This document shows positions 13,046-24,800 of a DNA stretch of 60,000 nucleotides, piece after piece. Origin of the DNA: Cryptomeria japonica (lineage: Eukaryota > Streptophyta > Pinopsida > Cupressales > Cupressaceae); contig NC_081406.1 in NCBI RefSeq assembly GCF_030272615.1, positions 239,312,422-239,372,421 on the forward strand, read 5' to 3'. The notes under the pieces were generated by a model. It ran no database searches, was not told the DNA's origin, and worked only from the letters and a program-made list of their open reading frames with translations. The position numbers were made by a program, and so were the translations under genes. How positions within the stretch are numbered: position 1 is the stretch's first letter; each line of letters begins with the position of its first letter.

Positions 13046-14446
13046 TCACTTATCTACCAATTGTCCTACACTCAAAAGATTATGCTTCAAACCTTCAACA
13101 TAATAAAAATTGTCATAATTGTTCTTACCATCCAATGATATAGTTCCTTTTCGTTTAATCATACATGCCTTGTCATCTCCACATCTAACTATTCCACCAT
13201 CAAATTCTTGCAAAGACAGAAAATTCCCTTTATCTCCATTCATATGATGTGAACAACCACTTTCAATTACCCATTCATCCATGTCCTCAATTTTAGCAGC
13301 AAGTGTCTTCTCCTCAGGTACATTCTCTTCTAGTGTTAGATCATCTTCCTTGATAGCCAAGAATACCCATTCCTTCCCATTGTCAGATCCACTAGTAGAG
13401 TTTTCTACTAGTTCATCATCTGAATCAATAATGCCTTCCTCATCCACTATGTAGCATGATTTGTCTCTATATTTCTTGAATCTATAATTGTTCCGATATC
13501 CAGGGTTAGGCTTAAATGATCTCTTAACTCCTTCAAGTCTTGAATTTCTTTCAGGACATCTAGATGAAAAATGACCAATCTTATTGCACGCAAAACATTT
13601 AAAAGGTGATTTTCCTTCATACTTACTTCCTACTGGTCCATTCATTACTCTTCTAGCAAATAGTGCTTTAAGTTGCTCAAACTCATCATCTTCTCTTTTC
13701 ACATCTTCTAATTCTTTTGTATATAAAGCTTTCCAGTCTTGCTTACCGGTTGTAGATGTAGATGCATGAAAAGAAGGTTCAGTCTTCACAACTCCAGAAG
13801 GTCCAAATTCCTCAAGTTCAAAAGCAGATGGTTTCCCAACCAATGTATCTTTGTTGATATATTTATTAGCCATTGTTCTCAATTCATTAATAGAAGTAGC
13901 CTTCATTTTGTAAGCCGATGGAAGGGCTCTCAGGACTTTAGAAACAATCTCATCTTTGCTCAGAGTTCCACCACAACATTGAATTCCAATAACAATCTCA
14001 TTTACCCTTTCCATGAATGCAGTAATCCTTTCATCTTCTTTCATTTTCAGGTTTTCATATCTCACCCGATAACCATCAAATTTATCAATCTTTACTTTAG
14101 GGTCACCTTCATTAAGAGTCTGAAACTTATCCCATATAAATTTTCCAGATGATTTGTCTATTAATCCCATTATTTTATGATGAGAAAGTGCACACAAGAG
14201 GGCTTCTCTTTCTCTACAATCATTCTCAAGCTCCTTGTCTAGGTTTTCCAAAGGAGGATTGCCAGATCTTGGATTATATGGTGTGACACCATTTTGTGTG
14301 ATCTCCCAAATCTCCTTGCCAAGACATCTTAGATGAGTCTCCATTCGAATCGTCCATAATGTATAGTTCATTTCTTCAAGCCTCGGTATATCCCTTCAAA
14401 AGATAGCTCAAGAAGAACTAGACGAACTTGAACTGTTAGTGGCCAT
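13046..14446 (-). pseudogene. Copia B gag and protease, 441-codon open stretch
   Basis: The longest clean coding stretch of the element. The likely original start is the ATG at 14446 (MATNSSSSS...), in frame with the open stretch beginning at 14371 but separated from it by two TGA codons. Gag has the usual copia UBN2-like region (MNYTLWTIRMETHLRCLG, DKFDGYRVRYENLKMKEDE) and a CX2CX4HX4C zinc knuckle (CFACNKIGHFSSRC). The protease site reads WVIESGCSHHM, Glu in place of the catalytic Asp of the DSG triad; copia C keeps Asp here (WVIDNGCS). It ends at a stop after LLSVGQLVDK, where pre-integrase should continue. Confidence 0.92.
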
Positions 14447-14490
14447 AAGATCTTCCTCAAGTGGTTAAGCTTTTTGCAGAGAGGAGCAAA

Positions 14491-14502
14491 GCTCTAATAC
14501 CA
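14491..14502 (-). other. Copia B primer-binding site, initiator-Met tRNA type
   Basis: Minus strand TGGTATTAGAGC, two bases inside the 5' LTR, one base different from the common plant iMet site TGGTATCAGAGC. The gypsy element at 36292 has exactly the same variant. Confidence 0.85.
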
Positions 14503-14504
14503 AT

Positions 14505-15728
14505 TGTTAGATAGTTCAGATAACTAGAAGACAACTAAGAGGAGGGGGGGGTGAATCAATTGTCACAGATTACCAGAAGTATTAGAAATTTAAACCTTAA
14601 TATCGGAACCCAAAACATTAATACTAGAATAGTTGATAAACCAATTAAGCATAAACAATAATCACATAATAAAATCCATCCATACAACACCAAGATTTGT
14701 ACGTAGAAAACCTAGTAAAGGGAAAAACCATGGTGGGAAGCCTACCCATAGTCAGATAATACTTCTGTAGTAAGTATGCTAATTTACAATGAAGGGGCCT
14801 GCGCTTCCAGGAAGACCAACAACTTAGAGCACACTACTCATCACAAAAGGAGCCTCGCTGACTATATATAAATCCAGATTACAATCTGGAGAAGTGTTGA
14901 ACTACAAAAGATAGCATCTACTATGCCTGAGTATAGTTTCAGTTAAGCTCAATACCAGAGGGCTAAATCCTCTTACATAAACCCAATTCAATCTTCAATG
15001 ATTGACCAATTCCTCTTCCTAAATGATGTTACATTATTCACATATTATATTCCTTGACCATGACCTCTTACATTAACCATGATGATCTACAATGATATCC
15101 TACATCTTATTTATACAAACCCTTGACCATAAACAATCAGGCTGACCACCAGATAATAAACCAATTACATAATTACAAACAATGTCGGTCTTAGACCAAA
15201 CAAGTAATATCAACACATAAGACATCCCAGAAATACAACAATAGGTCCTATCCACACATTACATTAATGTCGATCCATAACCTAGATCAACCGAGACCAA
15301 TTATAGGTCCACAAGCTTCAACAATGATCTCCAACTGCCAAGTCTTGAACATGATCGCCAACAACATCGTGAAACTCCATCAGAAGCTAAACCAACACCA
15401 CTTATGCAATTCATCAAAGATCTCCACCAAAAGCTCTGTCGGTGAAACCCTCGCTGGAACCAGAAACCAATCTTCTAAGAAAGCAGGATAACATCCAATC
15501 ACCAAACCAAAACCAATAAACCAAATATGAGTATAAGTATCATGAACAAGCCAATTCCATCACCAGATTATACTAGAGCCTACCAAATCATGTCACATCC
15601 AACTTAACCATAAACCACTCAACCTATCGAGACTAGAAGGGAGCTAGTAAAACATCCAAACAACTAGTGTTGACATCAATGACAAAACATCAACACAACA
15701 CATAATCAATTCCACCAAATGGCCAACA
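14505..15728 (-). repeat. Copia B 5' LTR with TATA-like box
   Basis: 1,224 bp, TGTTAGAT...GGCCAACA on the plus strand. The putative promoter TATAAATA (minus) is at 15108-15115. Near the inner edge is a G-run (14542-14549) next to GTGAATCAATTG, typical of this LTR group. Confidence 0.92.
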
Positions 15729-16347
15729 ACTGGTTCCCGCTTTTTGATCAACTTTGACACTTAGATGAACATTTTGAAAAAAAATTCACTTTCTGACACA
15801 TATAACTTTTAAACCCATTAAGAATTTGAAGATGATGTAAACTAGTGATTTCTAACATCTTGTTTGTAGATTCTAAATATATTTTTTCAAATCTTTCAAA
15901 TAAATTTTTATTGATTTTTCCATCTCCCTCGAAAAGTAGTATTTTAGAGCAAACAACATTTTTTAAGAGTGATGTGCATCCTAAAACACATAACTTTTTT
16001 CTATAAATGATAAAAACTTAATTCATTTGAATTTTGGTTTGTAACATTAATACCTAGGGCATGCAGTTGGTTTGATAGTGATATGTTGAATTTTTTTCAT
16101 TTTATTTAGTTTTGAAGTCCAACTAATTATAATTTAGATATAGGTGTACATTTGAACACAACTTGTTCTATATATCAAAATTCAATTTTTATTTTTTATT
16201 AGAAAGAAGATATCAATATCTAGGGCATAGATATTTTTCAGAATTTTTTTGAATTAGTTTACTATTTTACCCATTGCATTGAACAAAGAAGTTCATGTTT
16301 TGTGAAAAACTTATATTCATAAGAAATAAAATAAAATTATATTAATG

Positions 16348-17576
16348 TGTAAAGCGGAAAAATCGCGATCGAACCCTAGTTGCTCTCCCCTCTTCCAACT
16401 CCAAGGAGAGAGAAGGGAGGTTCGCTAGGATTCGATGGTTTTCACTTAGGGGGGAGACTTTACATTCAAAAGAGGGGTTGAAACCCACAAGATCCAATCC
16501 CACGCAATGCAAGATTGGATGCTAAATGAATTTCAAGGGTTAAGAAAGCAAGGCTACCCTCTTTTGTAAAGAATGTGCATAGAAGAATTGAGCTAGGAAT
16601 GCATAGAAAGTGACAAAGATTCGCTTATAAACTGAGATAGGAATACAGTATGAAGCTGCGGACCTGGAATTAGCAGTAAAATGTTGATACGGCGCTGTCC
16701 TGCAAATTTGAGCAAAAGTTGTCGGGATGATGGCGCCCGGCGCCACGGTCCTCCGAAAAATCCGCGAAATGAAGGGGGATCTGTTCGTCTCTGCACAAGG
16801 ATTCCAGATCTTCGATCTCAGCCGCGTACCTGCAACCTACACACAGAAAAGCGAAGACGATTGGGGGGTTAGGGATTAGGGGTTTGCCTTTAGGTCAAAC
16901 CCCAGTTTTGGAATTAACCAAGAAATGAGCAAGAGCTGTAAATGTAAATGACTGTAAAACAAGTACTAATACCTTGTTCTAAGGATGTTTGTATCCTTAT
17001 GTGTGAAGGTTTAGATGTTGTATGTTGTATGTTGTAGTAGTATGTGGTAAGTGATCTCCTCTTCAATGGTTGAATCCTTGTCTTGAATGCAACACTTAGC
17101 CTTGAATGGAGACTTGGAATGATCAATTGCTTGAAGGAATGCTTGAATGCTTGAATGCTTGAGTATAGTTTCCACGCCTTTTTCCATCATGTCGAATGAA
17201 AGAGGAAAATGTAGTTTATATACTTGTCATTTAGGGCTGATAGACTGATTTTCCCGACCTTAGGCCGACCAGGAATTGATAATTTCCAAATTGCAAACAA
17301 AAAGACCCGAGACCCCTTAGGAGACCGGGCCCAAAATAGGACCCAGGGACCAGGGCGCTGGGCGCCCTGGTCCTGAGGGACCAGGGCGCTGGGCGCTCTG
17401 GTCCCACCTCCTGGGACATCAGGGTGCAAGGAGGTTCACGCCAGGGTACTTGAAAAATGCAGTTTTTGGTGTCGTGAGCAAGCTTCAGGGTCTCCATTCA
17501 GGTTGCGTGTTGCGTCGCCATCGTGAAGACCGAAATGCAGTCGAAATTGCAAGTGTTGCAATTTTAGGACGCTACA
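16348..17576 (-). mobile_element. Solo LTR, TSD TAATG
   Basis: 1,229 bp. On the minus strand it runs from TGTAGCGTCCTAAAATTG (17576) to CGCTTTACA (16348), flanked by perfect TAATG copies (16343-16347, 17577-17581). No internal domain lies beside it, so it is a solo LTR left by LTR-LTR recombination, or an LTR-only derivative. A TATA-like box TATATAAA (minus) sits at 17215-17222. It is far more GC-rich than its surroundings. Confidence 0.85.
17343..17404. repeat. Twin GC-rich palindromes in the solo LTR
   Basis: Two near-identical tandem units, each itself an inverted repeat (GGGACCAGGGCGC / GCGCCCTGGTCC), located upstream of the TATA-like box in LTR orientation after the leader. They could form a strong stem in DNA or RNA. 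Confidence 0.75.
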
Positions 17577-17914
17577 TAATGAAATTAAATATATATTAAC
17601 AATTATACTATTTGGAAAGCTTATAATGACTAAATACTTAGAAAAACAAAACTTCTAAATGAATTGATTTGACCCCCCAAAAGCTTAAGTAAAATTGGTT
17701 TTTTATCAACATTTGATAGATGCAAAGGAGACTCCATTGCAATTATGATTTAGAATTAGAGAGCTTATATCCAAAATTTTTTGATCTAAGAGCCTTTGAT
17801 CTAACTATGTTCAATTAATTACTTCAAATGGGACCTCTTAAAGCTTAAATCATTATAATTTCTAAAAAATGTATGATTTTAGCAAAATCAGGATTTACCA
17901 AAAAGTGAGAACCA

Positions 17915-18136
17915 TTATGATGAGTTCACCCATTGATGATTGTGCGAGTTTTTGGTGCTTTCTATGAATTGTTGATGATTTTTCATGTTATGTGGTTTTC
18001 CTAGTGGTGTAGCATGTTATTGTTGATCTTGGCATGATTTTTGGTAGAATTGAGCATTTGGGAATTTGTTTTAGGTCCATGTTATTCTATGTAAACTATT
18101 ATATTGGTCTGGTGGTCGATCTTTGTATCATGTGTT
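17915..18136 (+). mobile_element. Copia A 3' LTR, piece 2 of 3
   Basis: Lies between the DNA element and CACTA-1. Its TTTTAGGTCCATGTTATTC (about 18070-18088) lines up with the copia C LTR end TTTAGATCCATGCTAT (minus, 46788-46803), supporting its identity as LTR of this copia family. Confidence 0.65.
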
Positions 18137-18610
18137 CACTAGTACAAAAACAACAATATATGACTAAAAAAACTACCAAAAATTGTAGATAAATGACTAA
18201 ATTTGATCACGTGACCACTGGTAGTTTATTGCCAGTCATAAATCATTTTGGTCACATGACCATTGGTTGTTTTCATTGATCGATTTGGTCACTAATTTAG
18301 TCATTGATTTAGTCATTAATTTAGTCATTGATTATTGTTATCTGGTCATTTCTTTAGTCATGATAGTCACTAATTTAGTCATATATTTAGTCATGGATTT
18401 AGTCACTAATTTAGTCATTGATTTAGTCATTGATTGTTGTTATGTGGTCATTTATTTAGTCATGATAGTCACTAATTTAGTCATATATTTAATCATTAAT
18501 TTAGTCATTGATTGTTGTTATCTGGTCATTTATTTAATCACATTAGTGATTTATTTAGTCATATATTTAGTCATTAATTTAGTTATATATTGAGTAATTA
18601 ATTTAATCAT
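18137..18610. repeat. CACTA-1 left subterminal repeat array
   Basis: From about 18265 the motif ATTTAGTCA (variants TTAGTCATT, TGGTCA) recurs more than fifteen times; close to the tip a few copies are inverted (ATGACTAAA). In En/Spm elements such short subterminal repeats bind the TnpA protein. The apparent 108-residue Val/Ile-rich ORF here is only the translation of the array. Confidence 0.8.
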
Positions 18611-20476
18611 TGATTGTTGTTAAATGGTCATGTTACCTATTTTCTCTACTAGCTCAATCAAGTAGAGCTAAGGTGCATTTTTATTTTGTTGAATTGTATT
18701 CATGAGTATTTGAAAAAAAAAACACAAAAGATTACAATATCACGTTTCATTATTCAGATGCATATGAAATAGAGTGAACACAAATTTTTCAGAAAGTAAT
18801 CTTTTATTGATGAATGTACAATGTCTCACACAAGCTGTGAGACTAAATGATATGGTGCAAAGGAAGGAAAAAACTATATATTTGCAGATGAAAAATATAA
18901 AATTAAATGCAGATAAGGAAAGGTGACTCATCATTTCTTGAATGATGAGTCCTCTCTGTGATGCCTTCTGTCATTTGTAGTCTTTCGCCCATCCTGCATT
19001 TGGTTGTCTTCCTTGTTGCCTCTGAGTTCCTGCATTTGAGTAAAATAGCTTGTTAGAGAAATGAAGGATCATCATCCCATATATGCACACACACCTATAA
19101 ACATACAATCTAACCCTCATGTGCATCACAATAGATAGCTCAACATATAAACTCAGGAAACAAAAGTCAGATCAAATCATCAAGAAGAAATCATCATATG
19201 TTGTTTTATCTAACTTGTTTCCTTCATTGACAAATACAAGGAAAGTAACTTATTATTCATCAAATTATGGCATGTGGGGTAAAATGTGGCTCCCACAAGG
19301 GCTGATCCCAACGTGCTAAGTTACAAGCATACATGTTAAGAATACGATGGATTGCTTCAAAAAATAGTAATTGCTAAAGTGCCATTATACTAGGAGTGGC
19401 ATATAATGATCCATGGTCAAATTTCATTAGATAATTATCATTAAGGACTGTCACAAGGTCATATGAAGAGTGTATAATCCCCAATCTCACAGTGACAGTC
19501 ATTTGTCCAAGAAACATAGCATAATACCCAATAAAAGTGATCTTATCACTGTAAAGAGATAGAAGAATCTGTTATAATAGTCACATGACAATATGAGTTA
19601 GTATACCAAATGAAGATCTCTTTAGTAGTGCAAAAAAATAGTGAAAGGAAGCTTGAATAAACTCCAATAAACGATGACATAGCAACATTTACCCAAACAC
19701 TTCTATGGCTATAGTGGTATCTTTGTTGGTTTGAGCAGAAAATTTAATTTATCAAGCAAAGTGTTCCATTTGGCTAGAGTCTCATGGTCAAAAGCAATCA
19801 TTATTCTTCTGAGAGAAACCATTACTGGTCATGAATAGTCACTGTTAAAATGGGACTCATTCATTATAGGGATAATGAACAACAGATTCATAAGACAATG
19901 ACTAGGACCAGTGAAACTAAGATAAACATAGATAAATAGTATTACAGTCTTCAATCAGTCCTAACGATACACATAAATAGGGCACTCCAAGAGGCTTAAT
20001 ATCTTAAGGACAGTCATAGCTCAAGAAGATGTCATTATCTCAAAAGTTAGAGAAGAATGAGTTGAGAGTTGTCTAAAGAAGAGCATAGCACACAATGATA
20101 TATTTAGCATCATGTTCAAGGATTCTAAAACCCAACAAACAACCTTCAAGGCCATGTACAGTCTGCTACAATAAGACCTCTTACACCTACAACAATAGAG
20201 GTAATCAGTATTAGAATGTAGAAAAAGACAATCACATCCTTAGCACTTAGCACTGCCAAAAGATAAAAGTCTCTAAAAAAGTTATTTACAATCACATCCT
20301 TTGTGCTGATCTGTTATTTCCAATCATTTAAATAAGTGCAAGAAGTTCAAATTCATGCAATATAAGGATTTATATAAGGACCACATGCATTTATTTATAA
20401 TTATATGCTAAATAAAATAGCAGTTTCAATTAGACTAAAAATATAATCAATCAATTGCATTTACAACCCAGACGAT
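18611..20476. other. CACTA-1 interior, nothing firmly identified
   Basis: AT-rich with no long ORF. Around 18917-19032 the minus strand shows a splice-acceptor-like CAAATGCAG followed by a short charged open stretch (ELRGNKEDNQMQDGRK) ending in tandem stops; it could be a last exon of something captured, but it is too short to name. Confidence 0.35.
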
Positions 20477-20494
20477 CTAATGAATGATTGAAGA

Positions 20495-20686
20495 TAATAA
20501 ATTTATCTCTAAAGTTTGCCACAAAACTTGGTATGCAAGAGCAACTAGCTCCGCGAGATGAAGATCAAGCCAATCACCACTAGTTTGCGCACCATGAATC
20601 ATTTTTCCTTTGTGTGCTTGTAACAGGTCAAAGTGAGTTTGTTCCTTTCCAACTACATTAGGTAGCCAACTCAAAAATCTGGAAAA
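20495..20686 (-). pseudogene. Unidentified exon-like open stretch
   Basis: On the minus strand a polypyrimidine run with acceptor (GTTTCTTTTTCCAG) leads into about 60 open codons, including WLPNVVGKEQTHFDLLQAHK and ASGDWLDLH-like phrasing (actual TSGDWLDLHLAELVALAY). The composition looks like real protein, better than the AT-rich noise around it, but I do not recognise the family and no donor site is evident at the far end. It may be a host-gene exon carried by CACTA-1. Confidence 0.3.
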
Positions 20687-21879
20687 AGAAACATTTGTAA
20701 GGCATTGCAATAGCTGCATCAGAACATAAATGCTAAAAATTAACATACTATCTATAATGCAGAAAAAATTTCATCAATAATTTTAAAATTCTTAAGTCAA
20801 ATATGTAAAATGCATTGATCTATGAAAGAAAAATGATATTGTCAACATTGTCTATTTATTGAAACCTTTTGATTGTCTATTATCAACATTGTCTAACTCC
20901 AGAAGTAGGGACAATTACCTTGCAAACTTAATTATAGGAGATTAATTCCTTTATAACCTTACTTAATGTTGTAAATGTGTGTCTTATGAGTTCTTTTCAT
21001 AGCTAAATCAGTGATATTTCTAACCTTTCAATATTGTATTCGAACCATTATAAACTATTGTTGTATCTAATATGACAATCTATGTATATGGCCTATACAA
21101 TGATATTGATTAGACCAATGAAGTTGTTGTATTCTTGCCACAATAATGGTGTTGTGTCTAATGTATATTTAGGTGCCTGTAACTAGATTTGCTAATAAGA
21201 CAAATGCTCGATTCTGAGTGGATCCCATATTGGATACCAAGTAAAAGGAAAACTTGATGATTTGAAATGAGTGTGTGATCTTAATTAAATATCATATAAT
21301 ACTAATTAGGTGTATCTTCTTCTTTTTTTTTTTAATAAAAGTGGATTATTCCACTAAACTTTTTTATTAATATATATATATATTTTTACATAGGATTCAA
21401 AGAGCATACCAGAGGAAAGAACCCTGGGAAGAAAACCTCTGGTCAAAGCTCATAAAATAAACCTATAGTATCTGACAGATCAGTTTATACACCCCACCCA
21501 AAACCACATACAAAATGCGGTCACAACACATATAATATCAGTTTTGCATAGAGCCCATATGACAATTTGCCAAAAAAACCCATCGGATAATTTTCAAATG
21601 TAGACTCCACAACTGCTACCAATGGAAGAAGACAAAATTTTCCAAAACCCTGTGCCAAATCCCGTAAGCCAAAAACCTTCCTGCCCAAAAAGAAAGTATC
21701 AAAAAACCTTTGGAAAAACACTATTGTATCAAATACCATGAGCTTGAACTCTCCTCTAGACAACGAACATGAATACTTGAAATGAAAGGGGAAAGCGGGA
21801 ATAATTATCATCATAAAATTTTGCATCAACATTACTCAAGAAAATCATATAACTATTGCTGCAAACCTTCCCATACCCT

Positions 21880-24800
21880 AGAAGGAATTTCCTCAAAACC
21901 CACCTCTCACTGATTAGCATTGCTATCAATGGCTAAATTTGCCAAATAATCCACAATCTTTTCAACTTCTTTGTAACAATGGGATACCAAGAAAGATTCA
22001 AACAATTCTAATTTTTGTAAAATGAGATCAAGTATATACTGCAAATTCCAACAATTTGATTTCTTTTACATAACACATTGAATAATCACCATAGAATGTC
22101 CTTCAATTATTAAGTCCTTAATTCCCAAAGAGATTGCCATATCCAATCGAAAAGACAAAGCATGAAATTCTACATAATTGTTAGTTTTAAAACCAATAGC
22201 ATGACACTTAGCTCGAATAAAATTTGCATTGTGATCATAAATTACCATGCCTACCCCAGCCGGCCCAGGGTTACCATGAGAGGCCCCATCAAAATTCAGT
22301 TTAAAGTGCCCCTACGGAGGAGGTTTCCATCTAGCAGAGTATCTCTTAGCTATTGCATCATTCTTTTTTAAAATTGAACCATGAGAGGGTAAAACTGATA
22401 GCAGCTTCCAAACTCTAGTAACTCTACTATCCCAGTGCGAAAAAGAAGTAAGATTTTCCAAATTCTTATAAATAAATGACAAAGCAACCTCAGAGATTGA
22501 AGACTCAATTTTTAATAGAACCTCAGACACAGGAGACCTTGTTTTTTGAAATATCCCGTTGTTTCTCTCTAGCCAAACATTCCAATCACAATAGATGGAG
22601 ATATGATCCAAAGGCATGCATAAAAAGATGAGGCAAACATAAAGGGCCAAGATCTGAAATGGGAAATGAGATCCTTACCAATAAAAAAGGATATATTTAA
22701 CTTCTCAAACAACCACTGCCAACATTCATAAGCATAATCACAATGTAGGAACAGGTGTGAAGAAGATTCTAAATTATTGTTGCAAAGGACACAAGGGAAA
22801 ACAACAGTAATACCAAGCCTGTCTAGTCTCATACCTGTAAGGACTTTGTCCTGAACTGCCAACCAAGCAAAGGCTCCAAGTTTAGGAAGACAAGCCGAAT
22901 GCCAAAACAACTTATAAGGCCTAGATGATAAATCTTTAGCAAACATAAGAGAGTTGTAACCATCTTTAATAGTGTACTTACCAGAAATATTCTTTGTCCA
23001 AATAAGTTCATCCTCAAAATCAGAAAGAAATACAATTCTATCCTCCAAAATCTTCTCAAAATCTAATTTCATGCTTTGATCAACATCTAAGAAATCAATT
23101 GACTTCCATCTAACTAGCTTAAGGGATCCACTAGTCACAATTTCAAAATAATCTGCTACAAAAACACCCCAAAGGGAGGAAAGAACAATGATTAGAGGAG
23201 ACCAATCCCTAATATTCACCAAAGGTGTGTGTCCATTCCATACTTCATCCCAGAATCTGACCTTTCTACCATTATGAACAATCCATGAGAGATGAGGCAA
23301 AATAACTGATCTACATTTACAAAGGAAATTCCAAATAGCAGAACCCGAAGGCAAATTTGAGACTTTAAAATGTACTCTCTCGGTTCATTATTTAAATATT
23401 TGGCAAACATAATCTGTGCCCATAAGGAGCTAGGCTTGTCATATAATTTCCAAACCAACTTAGCACCTAAGGCTAAATTTTGATTTGCCACACTCTAAAT
23501 TCCTATTCCCCCAAGTTCCTTAGGCAAACATACCTTATCACATGCAACTAAAGGGAGTTTCTTCTTGCCATCTTTATTACTGTTCCAAAGAAAATCTCTA
23601 AGAGTATCCTGTAAACTAACAATAGTTGCTTTTGGAGACTTCAAAACAGACATGAGATATATGGGAACAACATTCAAAATAGACTTGATGAGAACAATTT
23701 TACCCGCCAAAGTTAACCATCTATGATTCCATGAGAGAATTCTTTTAGAAATGACCAAAATAATCTTATCCCAAAAACCAATCTTATCCTATTTAACAAA
23801 GAAAGGAATCCCAAGGTAAGCACATGGAAGATTTCCAGTCTCAAATCCCCAAAAGGATTGCAACCTATGCTAAACCAGTTGTGATGTATTAAGGAAAAAA
23901 ATCTTTGATTTATCACCATTCACTTTCTAACCAGAAAATGATGCATAATTTTTTATTATTCCTTTAATAAATTTTGCCTCTACTAATGAAGCATGTCCAA
24001 ATAAAAGAGTATCATCTGCAAAGAGACAATGAGAAATACTTTGGGGAATATTCTGAATCCTTATACCTTTCCAAAGCCCCCCCACTTTAGCAGCCCGAAT
24101 AGCCCAACTAAAGGTTTCAGCTAGGAGAATAAACAAAAAGGGAGAAAGGGGATTTCCCTATCTCAAACCCCTAGAGGAAGTGAAAAAACCACAAGGACAA
24201 CCATTAATTAAAACTGAGAATCTTGCAGAAGAAATACATGCATGAATCCATTTGACCCAGGCCTTGGAAAAACCTAACTTCTCAAGAACAACACATAAAG
24301 CCCCCCACTCTACTCTATGATAAGCCTTCATCATGTCTAGTTTAAGTATCATGGCCGGGGTTCTTTGGGTGGAAATAGAATGCAACACCTCATGTGCTAC
24401 AATTGCACCCTTTGTCGTCTCCCTTCCGGGAACAAAACCACCTTGCTCCAATGAAATGATCCTAGGTAGAATTTTTGCCAACCTAAGGGAAATTGCCTTC
24501 GTAAATATCTTATACAAAGTGTTACATAAAGCAATGGGGCAGAAGTCAGCAAAAGTCTTAGTATCCTCTTTTTTAGGAATAATTGCAATCATTATAGTAT
24601 TAAGTTCTTTTAAAATAGACCTATTTCTCCTAGCTTCCTCGAGAGCCAATAAAACATCATTTCCCACAAAATCCCAACATTTCTGAAAAAATAAAGGAGT
24701 AAAACCATCTGGTCCCAGAGCTTTATCCGGATTCATGGAAAAGACAACACTCTTAACTTCTTCTAAGGAAAAGGGAGACATCAACATCTTATTGTCTTCC

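Larger units (their letters stand above)
8716..15728 (-). mobile_element. Copia B: full-length Ty1/copia LTR retrotransposon, TSD ACTGG
   Basis: Structurally complete, 7,013 bp: two LTRs (8716-9934 and 14505-15728) with TG...CA ends, perfect 5-bp duplication ACTGG (8711-8715, 15729-15733), primer-binding site next to the right LTR, polypurine tract next to the left LTR, and gag-protease-integrase-RT-RNase H in copia order on the minus strand. The LTRs differ at roughly one base in nine over their first 180 bases and pol is full of stops, so this is an old, immobile copy. Confidence 0.95.
8712..17914. mobile_element. Non-autonomous DNA transposon with TIRs, TSD TTA, itself host to two insertions
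   Basis: The left end CTGGTTCCCGCTTTTTG (8712-8715 continuing at 15734 after copia B) matches, inverted, the right end that reads on the minus strand TGGTTCTCACTTTTTGG (17914). TTA flanks both sides (8709-8711, 17915-17917). A 3-bp TTA/TWA duplication is the habit of the PIF/Harbinger superfamily, but the TIR is not one I recognise, so the superfamily is open. Without copia B and the solo LTR the element is about 950 bp, AT-rich and non-coding. It lies in the 3' LTR of copia A. Confidence 0.55.

Noticed and set aside
13584-14152. Plus-strand ORFs of 61 and 137 codons
   Set aside because: Antisense shadows of the copia B gag-protease frame.
16540-16872. Arg-rich and other short ORFs in the GC-rich solo LTR
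   Set aside because: Overlapping frames in a non-coding LTR; no motif and no conservation argument.
18267-18593. 108-residue Val/Ile-rich ORF resembling a membrane protein
   Set aside because: It is the direct translation of the TAGTCA subterminal repeat array of CACTA-1.
18265-18610. CRISPR-like regular repeats
   Set aside because: Units are short, adjacent and degenerate, with no unique spacers, in plant DNA at a CACTA terminus.
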